A stretch of 64,000 nucleotides of DNA from assembly GCF_034702125.1 (NCBI RefSeq), contig NC_085861.1, forward strand, positions 47,458,722-47,522,721. The letters run 5' to 3'. A program made the translations under genes and the position numbers. The first letter of the stretch is position 1. Each line of letters begins with the position of its first letter. Source of the DNA: Engraulis encrasicolus. Taxonomy: Eukaryota > Chordata > Actinopteri > Clupeiformes > Engraulidae. Under the pieces are notes generated by a model that did not search any database, was not told the DNA's origin, and was given only the letters and a program-made list of their open reading frames with translations. Below, one piece after another: positions 33,608-46,209 of this stretch.

Positions 33608-33729
33608 GGGGTGTATTTCTCGAAACCGTAGTTGTTAGCAACTTGGGTAGTTGCCAATGGGAAATTGCATTGCAAACAAGAAAACAAAACTAATGTTGTT
33701 AGCAACTATGGTTTTGAGAAATGGACCCC
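33608..33729. mobile_element. Short MITE (GGGGTGTATTTCTC ends)
   Basis: A 122-bp palindromic element. The left end GGGGTGTATTTCTCGAAACC faces GGTTTTGAGAAATGGACCCC at the right end, and GTTGTTAGCAAC occurs near both ends. CTG at both borders (33606-33608 and 33729-33731) may be a 3-bp duplication, giving a slightly smaller element. Confidence 0.8.
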
Positions 33730-34243
33730 TGTTCTTTTGAAAATCCCCCCCAACTAGCTCCTCTTTCACAAAACACGCATCAAACAGGATGGTTAGTAAA
33801 GTTACCATCCTCTGCTCGTGTGCAATTCCTACCCACACCAAAAGACCCACCACCGGATCCATCGACTTATTGATTCCTTTATTTATATTCAATTTCGGGT
33901 TAAGTTGCCCTTTTAATTGGACTGTTTTCATGCGTGTTTGTGTTTTCTTGCTTTTTATGTTCCCAGTCATTAGGCTGTAATTTCACAATAAAGAAGACGA
34001 ATCCTTTTTTTTCCCACCCCCATCTCGTGTTGTGGCACAGGGCATTGGCATCTCTTCAAAGTGCACCAAAATGTTGCCTGTTTGGGCCCAGCCGTTTTGC
34101 TGGTATACTCTTCAAACCAAAAGAGTCTGTGTTCCTGAAGTGCAAACGTAATCACAGCCAGATTGGCAACCCACATGGCACTAGTTTGATTGACTGAATG
34201 TGCGTGTGTTCCCCCTTTACTGTTTGTAATGCCATTTCAGCGC

Positions 34244-34380
34244 CGCCAGAACGTCTTCCTGCCTCTCTTTTGCTAGTCTCTTTATATTACATCTTCCTTT
34301 CTCTTTCTTTAGATATTTCTCTGTCTCTCCATCTCACCATATTTCTCTCTCTCTCTCTCACTCACTCACTCACGCATTCT

Positions 34381-34477
<97 letters not shown>

Positions 34478-34500
34478 TCTCTCACTCTTTCTCACTCTCT
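34244..34500. repeat. Dispersed repeat with CT tail, copy 2
   Basis: CGCCAGAACGTCTTCCTGCC, TTTATATTACATCTTCC and TTTCTTTAGATATTTCTCTG match the copy at 30722, followed here by CT and (CACTCT)n arrays to about 34500. Confidence 0.85.
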
Positions 34501-34504
34501 CATT

Positions 34505-36230
34505 TTATGCCCCCCTTCCTCCTGTGGTGTTCAACCACGCAGACTCCTTTCTGAAGGCCATCTGTTGGGCATCGCATCCAACAATCCCGCTGAACCTGAG
34601 AGAGAGCCTGGCGAAAGGAAGTTCCTTTTTAGGACTGTGATGGAAATGAAAGGCAGGCCAGAGTGACGGCGCCTGAGAGCTGTAAATCCCTTCATGTAGG
34701 CCTGTTCCCACTCTGACAGATCCCACCAACAATGGCTTCTTTTTTCTTCCAGGTCAACGTGTGTGTGACGTGTATTGTATGTGTAAGTGTGTGTGCGCGT
34801 GTGTTTTTTGGGTCAGGACACTCCTGAAAAAGTCTTCACACACCCTTGACATTGCCAATATCTTCACCAGAAGGTGCCAAGTCACTTGCTTGCGGGCCTT
34901 ATTCAGGGCCAACTGGACTGTTGGTAATATAAACAAACGTTGTGAATCATTTCTGGGGTATTGTAACTAGCTGGTAATGCACTGCCTGACTCTCGCCCGA
35001 CCTGTGTAGCTCCTCTTCGTGAGCGCCACTACTGGGTCTGGGAGAGCACACGTTGGCCTCGCCTTCAGAAAGCCAGTGCTTCATCTATCATTGGTCCGTC
35101 CGTGCCACCAACAAATTCCTTCAAAAAAGTTTTCTGTTAATCTCTAAAGAGTCAATATAGTCCATGTCTGTGACTCCTCAATGTCATCTGCTATCCACAA
35201 GACGACTGAGAATGTCGTTCAGTCGTACATCTTCAAATCATCAACTCAAATATGGTCAGAGGTTCTTGTCCATGTTGTGGGGAAATGACTTTCAGGCCCT
35301 GGGATATTCAAGAGGCAGAAAAAAGGGCACCAGTTTTGTGGGGGGGCAGAGAGATGAAAGAAGTGGGTCACATGCTCTTGCTCTCAATTATTGTTTGCTT
35401 TAAGAAGTGAGTCCAAGCCAACAATGATCCATACCCAAGGAAGACGTAGCTGCAGGAAGATGTTGTTCTTCTTTACACAATCGGTCAACAAGCATTTATG
35501 TAGATCGCAATCTCGTATAAACTGTCCTTCTTCTTCTTCAGATCTCAATCCCGTAAACTCCTTCGTCTTCGTCTTCTTCTTCGCCCCCCCCCCGTTTCTC
35601 ATTCACACCCGCGCACAGTTTCCAGTTGTCATACCCTCTCGGTATTTGACATGATATAGATGATAATAAAAAAACGGAGGCATTTGGAAGTCACACTAGT
35701 CCAAGTAGTAATAAAATGGAGTCCCACTGTCTTGATACTACATCATTCAAAACACTCTGAGGGAGCAGAACTCAGTCTGTTTGTGTGGTTAAATGTGTCC
35801 TTTCCTACCCGTAAGTAACTTCATATGCACGACTCGCATTCATATGGAAGGATATGAAACCATTCCTTGCCATAACACAAGGCAGGCAACCAGAAGCAGT
35901 TGTGTGGAAAACACATGTTTGGATATCTCTGCCGCCATTTGAAGACATCTTAGCGTATGGTTCGACAGGGATAATTCATGGAAACGTGTTCAACATGGTC
36001 CTTTAAGATTTCAGTGAAATGAACGTTCGCAGACTGTCCGTTTGAATTAAGACGGGCGCCTTTCTGCCAGGCAGTCCAGTGCCGTGAAGTGCGGCGAAGT
36101 GCCGTGTCCTCATCTGACTCGTGGCGAGTTAAGTGCACTATTGTCTGTCTTGGCAGCCACGACCGGTAATATTGCCATCATCCCGTCATTCTATAGGTAA
36201 TCTCCATACTATCCAATCTGTGGCTGCCAT
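34505..36230. other. Intronic DNA with no recognised feature
   Basis: Mostly unique-looking sequence with a short GT patch at 34755-34805, a TTCTTC-rich patch at 35525-35582 and a C9 run near 35585. No known exon found. Confidence 0.45.
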
Positions 36231-36360
<130 letters not shown>

Positions 36361-37195
36361 TGACCCCTTTTCTCCATCTGTCTGCCTCTGTAAGAAATAG
36401 AGGGAAAAAATATATGACTACAGATTTAAATTTTGCTTTTTGTGTTTTGAATCGAGACTTGGCCTAGTCTCTCCTACCATTCATCATATTTTTATGCAGC
36501 TTTTTTGGGGTGCTATGCATTTAATGTTGTGGCCGATGGTGCTATGCCTGGCGATATAAACACTGATTTCACTGAAACCAGAGCATTCCGGAAGTTGACG
36601 GAGACACACACAAGAATGGACCAGACAGACGAGACACAAACTCGCACATTGAAAGTATTTAAACAAGAGACCTTGACATGGATTTTCCTCTTTGAAAAAT
36701 GAAATTAAATTAATGCACGAGCATGTCTTCCCTGGGACATAAAAAGGCTGGTGGTTTGGCAGTGACATCTGTTGTCAAAGGTCACCGCCAAAACCACCAG
36801 CTTTGGCTTTCAAACCTTGTTTTTAGATTTAGCTTTTTGCATTATTTCAATTCATTTCAGCATTTTATTTATTTATTTTCATAGAAAGTCTGCATTGTGC
36901 TTGTATCCAGAGAACACTTCATAATTCTAGTACTATTATTACTCTACTACTACAACTGCTATTACTACTACTTCTATTGCAAATAGAAGTTCTCATAATA
37001 CAACTTCAACTATTACCAGTACTATTAAGTGTGATACATTTTCTTTCCTTTTTTTATTTCAAATACTTTTTAGTTGAAGACGCAGGTCTGGCTTAGGCCA
37101 TATGGAAGTGCTCTGGAAGGCAGCTCATTTAACATAAGGCTGGGTCATAGGTGAATGCATTAGAAATTCAATTGCATTAAATATACACAAAATGA

Positions 37196-37373
37196 TATTA
37201 CACTTAACTGGCATCTTTATCCAAAGCAACTTACAATTATTTAGGTACAGGGTTTTATTTACAGTCCCTGGAGCAATGTGGAACTTTGCTCATGGGAACT
37301 TCAGTCATGCATGTTCGTAGGCGAGATGTTACGGGTTCCGAACCAGCAACCTTGCAAGACCAAGACCACATAA
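37196..37373. repeat. Teleost SINE-like dispersed repeat
   Basis: TGGCATCTTTATCCAAAGCA, ACTTACAATTATTTAGGTAC, CAGTCCCTGGAGCAATGTGG and GGTTCCGAACCAGCAACCTT form a phrase I recall from many fish loci as a dispersed SINE-type repeat. The tRNA-like part is at the right, in reverse. The family name is not given because it could not be checked. Confidence 0.6.
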
Positions 37374-38094
37374 TCACAGGGCGAACTTTTTAAAGATACA
37401 GTAAGGGCACACCTGCCAACTGTCTGAGTAGCAATGCAAACCAGATTTTGTTCCTAGCTGCTGTACATACTGCCAAAGTGGAGCAGTAATTGCAATCTCT
37501 TAAAGTTTAAATTAAGTCTGCATTAGGGTCTAGAGCAGGTTTGTACATCAGAGAAAATGTTTCACTATTATACATGGCCATGTTTTTTGGCCCTGTTGAA
37601 TCTAGGGGATTTGGTTAAGAATGATTGCGGAGGGTAATATCAACTAATAGCTCAATAATCCGTTCAAATTTCCTCTGTCGCTTTTGTGACCAGTTCTCGT
37701 ATATACCTCAGATTTACTGTGTTGGGAGATTTGGTCTGGTTTTGTGCGTGCGTGCGTATGTGCGTGTATGTGTGCGTTCTTATGTCTGTGTGCATGTCTG
37801 GCCAGAAGTTCTCAGGTCTGGGTGTTCCATATGGAGCGTTTTGAGTGTTTTATCACTGTTTTGACTGTAACGTTTAAGGAGATAAATGATAGCTTCTCCC
37901 GCTATTAACCCAACCCGCTAAGACATAGCGTTATAAACGTATAAACTTGGACCACTGGTTGAATTGTGTGCATAATGGGGGCTGTAAAAAATAATTCATA
38001 AATAGACAGCAAGATGAAAGCAGGACTGGATTTCTTCAACTTTACAATCTGTCAGTCCATTCAATGCCTTTTGTTTTTCTCCACTCTTCACTTT

Positions 38095-38185
38095 CTTCTC
38101 TTCTCTTCTCTTCTCTTCTCTTCTCTTCTCTTCTCTTCTCTTCTCTTCTCTTCTCTTCTCTTCTCTTCTCTTCTCTTCTCTTCTC
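38095..38185. repeat. (CTTCT)n pentanucleotide microsatellite
   Basis: About 18 pure TTCTC units; one strand is all pyrimidine and the tract has mirror symmetry. Confidence 0.97.
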
Positions 38186-38487
38186 AGTTTCTCTGTTTTA
38201 TTTCTTTACCCACTCTCCTCCAAATCGTCTACTTTCCAATATTTCTTTCCAAAATATTTCTCTGTGTTTTTTATTCATCCATCTCTGTTGTTTCACTCCA
38301 GTCAGCGTATTCCCCTCTTCCTCTTCTTCCTTCATCCTCCTCTTCCCTATTTCTCCCTGTTCTTCTGAATGTTGCTGTGGTTTGAGACAAGGCACACAGG
38401 GCAGCACAAACCTTCAGAACTATGCATCTGCATTGACTGTGTGTGTGTTAATGTGCTAATGTGTGTTAATAAGCTTTTCTAATGGGC

Positions 38488-38672
38488 ATAGACACAGACA
38501 CACGCACACAGACACACGCACACAGACACACGCACACAGACACACGCACACAGACACACGCACGCACACAGACACACGCACGCACACACAGGCACGCAGA
38601 CACACACAGGCACGCAGACACACACACGCACACACAGGCACACACACGCTTGCCACACACACACACGCACAC

Positions 38673-38717
<45 letters not shown>

Positions 38718-38740
38718 CCACGCACGCACACACACACATA
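38488..38740. repeat. Compound CA microsatellite with CAGACACACG units
   Basis: Five or more 14-bp CACACAGACACACG units, then CACACACAGGCACGCAGA variants and a pure CA run at 38682-38714. Confidence 0.95.
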
Positions 38741-39089
38741 CAGGCAAACGCTAATTGCCAGTCACTGGGCCTGAGTGGCACTGAGCAGAGCGCAGTGGGA
38801 GAGCTACTGATGCCAGTCTTTTTCAGAGCGGTTGTGGATGCCAGGATGCCCGCTGTTGGCAAGATGGAGGAGGTTAAGGGTCTGGCGCCAGGTGGCATGG
38901 CAGGAGAGACTGGCATAACAAACTGAACACTTTAGTATGGAAAAACTTACAGCTAACACTTTATTTTAGGGTTCTCATATTAGACAATAATACATGCCTA
39001 ACTGTCTGTATAAAGTGACTTAAAATACATGCGAAATCCGTTAATTCGTTTTAAAGTGTATTCACAAACTTCATGTTTGTTGCCAATAG

Positions 39090-39430
39090 GGCCTTTTCTT
39101 ATTGATGTTATCCAGAATTCTTGTTGCCCCTTCACAAATTTTACCTTTTTCACGAATACTTACCACCATCAAAATGTAAGTATTCATTATGACTGTGAAA
39201 ATTGTACTTTTAATACACGAAAAGGTGGATCTTCTCCATGTCCGCCATTTTAAAATTGAAATTTTTAGCTGCAGAACATATGTTACTTTAGTCATTCTGA
39301 TAAATATTAGTTTATTATTTCGTAAATATTAATGAACATGTGAAATTTGGCAATAGGCAACACAGTTTCAAAGAGCAACATAGTTGCAATACCTACCATC
39401 CTGGCCACCATCCTACACAGTGCACCTTTT
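39090..39430. repeat. Probable high-copy teleost dispersed repeat
   Basis: ATACTTACCACCATCAAAAT, GTAAGTATTCATTATGACTG and GGTGGATCTTCTCCATGTCC, followed by AATTTGGCAATAGGCA and CCATCCTACACAGTGCACCT, match a repeat I recall from other fish genomes. It sits about 220 bp before the last BCKDHB coding exon. Ends and class were not determined. Confidence 0.5.
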
Positions 39431-39498
39431 TAAATGTAATAATGATGATAATTTGAGGACGGAAGGATAACAGAACTTTGAAAGGACATGTTTCATGA

Positions 39499-39792
<294 letters not shown>

Positions 39793-40344
39793 CCACCCCC
39801 ACCCCTCTCCATGTGCCTGGGAGCTGCTGAACGTGTATGTGTACAACACCGTCCCTTTATTTGCCATTTGTGCTGAAATTAGTAGTCCATGCACATCGGA
39901 ACCATTTTTCGGAACCGTTTTATGTGCAGTGAGTGTAATTGTCAACTAATTGTCAAATAGTCTTTCATTCAATAGCATTTTGGCTGATGCTGCTGAACAA
40001 TTGAATTACATTTAAACATGTGTGGCATTAAATATACATGCGTAATAATCTATATAATAATCAGCAGACATAGCCATGTTTTCAACAATACTTGAATGTT
40101 TTTTGAATGCCCCTTTCCTCTCTGCCACAGCGTGTGTTTAAAGCCTTAGCTGTGAGTTGTTAGTGTGCAAGGAGTGAATGCTTTATTGCTATCCTGGGGC
40201 TTGGCTATTTCCTGGGTGTTTGATTAAGTGTTAGGTTTATCCACGGCCATTAAAAGATCTCCGGCAGTACAAAATAAAATTTCATTATGGTCTTGTGGAG
40301 GGAATTGTACCCTGGACAAGCTGACTGGGTTTGATTTACAACCC

Positions 40345-40348
40345 TACA

Positions 40349-40403
<55 letters not shown>

Positions 40404-40434
40404 ACTTTCTTTCTTTCTTACGCTCTCTCTCTCA

Positions 40435-40465
<31 letters not shown>

Positions 40466-40747
40466 CCCTCCAGCTGTTTTACACTGTTCCTCTTTACCTC
40501 CCCTCCCTCCTTCCCTCTCTCTCTCTCTCTCTCTTCTCCTTTTTTATTCCTCTTTTTCATTTTCTTCTTTACCTTTCTCTTAACCTTTCTCCTAATTTCA
40601 GTGTCTTCCTCTTCTTAAGCACACTCCTTGCTTTCTTTTTCTTTCTTTCTATGCTTTTGTCTTCAATTTTTCATCTTTATTTTCATTTTCTAGCTCCATC
40701 TGTTCATGTTCCTCTGTTCTTTCCTTCTCGCATTCCTGCTTCTCTCT

Positions 40748-40799
<52 letters not shown>

Positions 40800-40825
40800 C
40801 TCGCTCTCGCTCTCTCTCTCGCTCT
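40345..40825. repeat. (TTTC)n and (CT)n arrays downstream of BCKDHB stop
   Basis: A TTTC run at 40350-40420 with a CTTAC variant, C/T-rich sequence to 40750, then (CT)n with CTCGCTCTCG to 40825. Confidence 0.92.
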
Positions 40826-40918
40826 CTCTCTGTGTACATGAGGATGTGATGTGTTAGTGTTCTCTTGAAGAGCCCTGTTTAGACTAATCCTGCTTTTCCT
40901 CTTCTTCTCCTCCTGCAG

Positions 40919-41440
40919 AACCGTTAGGACCTACATGTCTCCTCCCTCTCCTCTCCTCTCCTGTCCTCTCTTCCAGAGCCAGAGGGAGGATCCCCTTAGC
41001 GTAGCCTTGGTCTGATCAGACATCGCGAAAGCACACAAGACTGTTACCACGGATCTGAAGACTAATACGAAAGGGAACCTTTTAACGATTTTTGTCTTCT
41101 TGTTTTTTCCTTTCCTCTTTTTTTTTCTCGGAAACAAACATCACAACTCAAGTGCTCCTCATGGCAATGCATGGATCACAGACACTAATGTAGATATTCT
41201 ATGGATGCTTTGCTGTAGGTAGCTGTCTCGCCCCCCCTAGCCCCTTAGCCCCAGCCCTCTCTTCTCCTTTTTTGACCACGTGTTGCTCCCTCATCAGTTT
41301 ACTGTGTTGATGACCTTTCTTGCCTGTTTGTTTTTGTTTTTTGCCTTTTTGTCATCATTATGTTGTGTACCAACCTTTTTCTTCTGCCTTTGTCCATTGG
41401 GGACGTGTGGTTTTTAAGGAAATTAAAGAATGTGATTTTT
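40919..41440 (+). other. Candidate spliced 3'-terminal exon of BCKDHB
   Basis: The segment is preceded by a strong acceptor, TTTTCCTCTTCTTCTCCTCC then TGCAG, and ends near an ATTAAA signal at 41422. It is otherwise free of recognised repeats. It could be a 3'-UTR exon joined from a donor just after the stop (for example AAC/GTGTATGTG at 39827), or an alternative end: spliced from the 25178 donor it would read Asn-Arg-stop in phase 0. No conservation evidence is available; it could also belong to another transcript. Confidence 0.35.
41422..41427 (+). terminator. Candidate poly(A) signal ATTAAA
   Basis: ATTAAA followed by TGTGATTTTTTG and GTGTGTTCC, the usual T/GT-rich downstream context. Alternative signals nearer the stop are ATTAAA at about 40028 and AATAAA at 40273-40278. 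Confidence 0.4.
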
Positions 41441-42840
41441 TGCAGTGTCAAAACTGTACGACCAGTGTGTTCCTTAATTGCTTTATCCATCGTCAAATGC
41501 AGTATGTGAGCAGGGAAATGAGCAATGAGTGTGAAATGAGTGCATAATATTGTAGAGCTACACAATACATGTCTGAAGTACAGTATTTCGTATGATCCAC
41601 ACTGGGTGTGGGCCAGGGTTACCTGAGGACAACTGCAGGAAAAGTAGGCAAGTTAAGGCAGCAATGGCTGATGCTAGCACCATAAATTTCTCAAAGAGCC
41701 AAAAAATACAGCGATTAGCGCATTGCATGGCGCTTGCGATATAGCCATCATTCACTTGGGACTTGTGTGCAATATGTATAACTGACAACTGTAAGAGGTC
41801 AATGGAAAGGCAAAAAGAAAGCTGTCCTTAATTTCATATCATGAAATATTACTGTAGTGCCCTCTTACCTTTACCTCACACACTTCTCTTTCACCACAGG
41901 GTTTCTGATTGGCGTTCAAACGACGCCTTATAATATCATTGTTGGATCCGATCTGCCGCCTTGGCTACTATCTTGAGTGGCTTTATGCGTGCATGCTTGT
42001 CAGGGTCCACAGCCGGTGGTTGCCACGTATCTTACTGTAGTACCGTCAGAGAGCTGGAGCACTACAGAGTGTCCATGACATCGACCTCATTACAACACAC
42101 ACACACAGACATAGAACAATGTTTTCAACTCTCAGTATAGCTGTATAAGGTGTTTGAGGGTTTTGGGTTTTGGGTTTTGGGTTTCAGTTCTTGAACTTCA
42201 AACCTGTGGTCTGTCCCGCGGAAAACAAGACGAGACGAAACGTTTTTTTTGTTGTTGCTTTTTTTATTTTCAAAAAAGTGTTTTGTTTTCATTTACTTCA
42301 CAATATGTGAGTGCTGCAAGCATGCTCTTGTGTTCAGGACCTCTTGTCAATACTTGTCCCTTCAGTACCCTACGAGGTTTACAAATGGACAAAACACAAA
42401 GCAAATCGGTATGGTCAAATTTCAGTAAAGTGAAGCCATTATTAGTATCGTATTCAGTGCAACAGGATGGAGAACACTGTAGGCCTACACCTTTAATACC
42501 GGTAGTTGCCTTTTCATGGCGACTTATGGTGAATTAGTGGGAATTATCCATCTCTGTGGTAGTTCACCATTAAATACATTGTTTTGCTAGTGGACTACTC
42601 ACTTAATTAGCTTCTCTTGGGTCCTTCAATTTTGGTTTACTCCACACAATGGCAGGAAAACCTTCAAAAAACACCTGGAGGCACTGAATCCCTAGCCTGA
42701 TTATCATCGACTTTCAAATCTCTTCGAGACTTGGTCTAACCAAGAGCATAACGATTAATATTTCCCAAACAGCATTGTTGTTGGTTTGCTAATGGTTGTA
42801 TGCTTCCCGACAAAGTGGGAGAAGTTCCCACTCAGAAACG
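41441..42840. other. Intergenic DNA downstream of BCKDHB, no gene recognised
   Basis: AT-rich unique-looking sequence. Apart from the G-run motif at 42158-42181 nothing was identified. Confidence 0.45.
42158..42181 (+). other. G-quadruplex-type motif
   Basis: Four GGG runs separated by exact TTTT spacers, a regular (GGGTTTT)n pattern. Confidence 0.8.
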
Positions 42841-42848
42841 ATATTGTA

Positions 42849-43345
42849 TTAGAGTTAGAGTTAGAGTGTAGCCTACTTTATTGTCCCCAGGGGGGCAGTT
42901 TGTCTTGGGCTTCAACAATCACTGCATAACATACAGTACTCACTCACATACCCATACAACATAACATAGAGAACACAAGAAACATACAAACATAGAAAAC
43001 ATAAAACATAAAAACCTGTGCACTTCCTTCACATGGCATGTCTATCTGTCATTGAGCATTCTTTTCGCATTGGATAAAAGAGTTCTTATATTTAATCAGT
43101 CTGCAGTTCAGTGTCCTGAAACGTCTGCCTGAGGGAAGCAGTGTAAACTCATGATTCAGAATGTGTGTGGGGTCCTCTATAATCTTCAGTGCCTCTCTGA
43201 GCACTGACTTTTCGTAGAGGGACTGCATATATCCCTTATCTTGGTGGCCAGCAATCTTCAGTGCAGTTTTAACCAGATGCCCCAGCTTGGCTTTTAGCTG
43301 AACTGTCAGAATGCCATACCATGTTTGCACACCATAGGCTACTGT
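42849..43345 (-). mobile_element. LINE 3' end (RT ORF C-terminus remnant)
   Basis: On the minus strand a frame of about 93 codons (43330-43049) reads LKAKLGHLVKTALKIAGH, YEKSVLREALKIIEDPTH and FTLLPSGRRFRT. This pattern matches the C-terminus of fish non-LTR retrotransposon ORF2 proteins. A 3' UTR of about 180 bp follows, with a short tandem CTCTAA tail at 42849-42867. It is 5'-truncated, as is usual for LINE insertions. Confidence 0.85.
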
Positions 43346-44838
43346 ATCACACTTACTAAAATCATTTGAAAAAATAAAAACAGAAGCCTATTGCTGACAC
43401 CATACAGCCTCAGTTGTCTTAAAAAGTACATCCTCTGTTGGAGCTTGCTTGTTGTATTTTGGCTTGACTAGGAGCAATGCTGAAGGTCTTGCGTCACTAG
43501 GAGGACATGACCTGGCTACTGAGTCCAACCCAATTTGAACTAAATTCTGTTTTATTTCTATGGCCATGAATGTAGAACAGGCGGCCATCCTTAATCGGCC
43601 AATTGGGTGGGAAACCAACCAATCTGGCAACCCGGCAATCCTAATGATGGGATAAAAACAAGGAGAGAGAAATGCATACAAATGTAGTCGAGGGTTATGC
43701 TTGAACTGAACCGCATGTGCAGGGAGACTGATGGGTGATGCAGTGAATTTGTATAACGTTTAACATCTGCATTTGTTCATGTGTGAGTGTGTGCACATCC
43801 AGATGTATGTGCACGCGACGCATGGTAATCAGGTTTAAATGGACTGCAAGTAGCTGGCCAAAAACAACTAATGTGTCTCCACTCCACTCTCAGCACTTCG
43901 CTCAATCCCTTGAGGCGTGCATTGCATGAAATCCTTAAGACGCTTGAATAATAGCGTCCTCTGCGGAAAGGAAAGCGGTTGGACTGCAGTCAAACCCAGT
44001 GTGACATATGTTCTCAGCCCTGCTGTGGGCTGCTGAACAGACAAATGCGTAGGCTAGTAACCCCCAGCCCCTCTATCCACTTAAAGTAATCTATCTTTTT
44101 CTCTATGTTTTTAAATGTCTTAATCTGTTTGCAGAATTCAGTTTACTTCTGCAGTCTTGTAACATTCACGCTGGCTTTAGCTCTGTTTTAAATTCTTTTT
44201 CGTTTTCATATCTTCTCATCTTAAGGCCCTTGACACAGATTTGTGTTTGCACCGCTTGTCCTCGTCCCTTTGTGAATCTTCATAACGAAGTTGCTGTGGT
44301 GACCCACAATGTGGTCTTCAAACAAAACAAAACACGAAGCAGGGCTCTGGAAGGAAGGGGGGTGTCTGATGAAATGCAGAGCATGAAGAAAGAAAGAAGA
44401 AAAGAAAGACATGAGAGAAGGTGAAGAGGGGAAAAGGATTAAGCCCTAAAACAATGTCACAAATCAATAAGTATCTGTCAACCTCATGGAGAGTTCTGAG
44501 GTCCAGGGACAATGTTTCAGCAAAAAAAGAGAAAAAAAAGTGTTTGACCACAAACTGCAGAGTGAATATAAAGATAAACTAGCATCTGTCATTTTGGTCA
44601 GGGACAGAGCGTGGGCCCCAGTCACTGCTGCCAGAGGAGCCTCTCTCTCTGTCAAGGGTGGGGAAGCACAGATGACCTTGGCCTATGTGTATGTGTATGA
44701 GGCACAGATGATATGTGATGCTGTGAAATGACCTCTGCTTGGACTGTGTGTCCTGAAGCACAGATGACTGCCGTCTCTGGTGTGCGTAACAGCCGTACAT
44801 CTGCCTGGGGTGTGTTTGAGTATAGCCTATGTGAATAT
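43346..44838. other. Intergenic DNA with no recognised feature
   Basis: Unique-looking sequence; purine-rich around 44385-44440. No gene or bounded element seen. Confidence 0.45.
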
Positions 44839-44900
44839 TAGGGCTGTAACGATATTGTATTGAACTGAGAAATCGCGACCAAAACCATGCCTAAACCTAA
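44839..44900. mobile_element. Single hAT-like terminus
   Basis: TAGGGCTGTAACGATATTGT resembles hAT MITE ends common in fish. No opposite end was found; the sequence runs toward a GT array at 44965. Confidence 0.4.
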
Positions 44901-44963
44901 CCTGTCATAGAGTGTTGTGTAGCACGAGTTAACTTGCAAAGGCTGTGAAAAAGAGGTCTTCCT

Positions 44964-44964
<1 letters not shown>

Positions 44965-45031
<67 letters not shown>

Positions 45032-45086
45032 TGTGTCTGTGTCTGTGTGTGTGTGTGTGTCTGTGTCTGTGTCTGTGTCTGTGTCT

Positions 45087-45142
<56 letters not shown>
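44965..45142. repeat. (GT)n with CTGTGT blocks
   Basis: A pure GT run, then CTGTGT units (six in a row near 45061-45096), then a second pure GT run. Confidence 0.96.
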
Positions 45143-45145
<3 letters not shown>

Positions 45146-45385
45146 ACAGAGTAAAAGTACAAGTAAAAGTACAGTTTGTACTCTTTAAGTGAATCGACCT
45201 CATTAGATTCGATGGAATAACTGTTGTATGAACCATGTAAGAGCATGTACTGTATTAGTGTTATACTTCTACTTCTACTTCAGCTGAAACACCTCTGGTG
45301 TCTTGATTACTTTTACACAGTCAAAGTCCATATTTCTATGGGAAAAAGTCAATATTTCCACTTATATAAGATGCATGCATAGCCT

Positions 45386-45512
45386 ATGGCTAAATCATGA
45401 TTAATAGAGCCGACATGTTTCGACCATACAGGTCTTCATCAGGGCTTAGTCTCTGCCCTGATGAATGATCGAAACATAAACATGCCGGCTCTTTTAATCA
45501 TGATTTAGCTAT
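45386..45512. repeat. 127-bp inverted repeat
   Basis: The left arm ATGGCTAAATCATGATTAAT, AGAGCCGACATGTTTCGA faces the right arm TCGAAACATAAACATGCCGG, CTCTTTTAATCATGATTTAG. The centre TTCATCAGGGCTTAG/CCCTGATGAA also pairs, so it is palindromic almost throughout. Probably a short MITE. Confidence 0.8.
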
Positions 45513-46051
45513 AAGATAATAAAGGCTTTTAATTAACTTAACTTTGTGGAGTTGCCTAGATTATCATGTTTTGCTGAATCGGACTGGCCCCCTTCATCCA
45601 ACAGCACCCAATTTACCTGTGAAGAAACTGAGACTTTTTGAGATTCCAGCCGTCTTTTGGTGAAAAAAAATAAATAAATAAAAACACAATGTGCATCATG
45701 GCAAACATATTCATGGTCCGGTGCTCTTGGTACACAATGAGACATGCTTGGACAACTTTTATGATTTCTGGCCTCAAAAGTTTTCCTTTGGTTTTGTTTT
45801 GTATATTGCACATGGTTTGTCTTTCCAAAACATTTGTCATAATCAGTTATAAGTCCAGATAAGCTGTTCTTTTATGCTGCAGCTAGTGTCTGCTTTGTCT
45901 CAGACATTTCACTTTTATTATTATTGTTTGATGTGAGACCATCAGATCTCATTCATTTGTTGACTTTGAAGCAGTGCGTATTTCCTGCCCAAGAAACTGT
46001 TCTCATTGGAGTGTGTGAGGATTTCAGTTGGAAACAGCATCATGCCATGGC

Positions 46052-46198
46052 CAGGCCCGTCAACAGGGGGGGACAAATGGGTATGTTGTCCTGGGCCCAG
46101 GGAGACAGAGTTGTGTCCCTATCAAATGTTATGTATTAGGTAGCGGGCCCTTTCAAATTACTTTGTCCGGGGCCCAGCAAAAGCTGTCAGCGGCCCTG
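46052..46198. mobile_element. hAT-type MITE with perfect 8-bp duplication
   Basis: A 147-bp element with ends CAGGCCCGTCAACAG and CTGTCAGCGGCCCTG. GCCATGGC lies exactly at both borders (46044-46051 and 46199-46206); note this 8-mer is itself a palindrome. The interior has CTGGGCCCAGG and CGGGGCCCAGCAAAAG. The same family is at 52305-52459 in the opposite orientation. Confidence 0.92.
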
Positions 46199-46209
46199 GC
46201 CATGGCCGC

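Noticed and set aside
42158..42181. Interstitial telomere repeat
   Set aside because: Vertebrate telomeres are TTAGGG; this is GGGTTTT and only four units.
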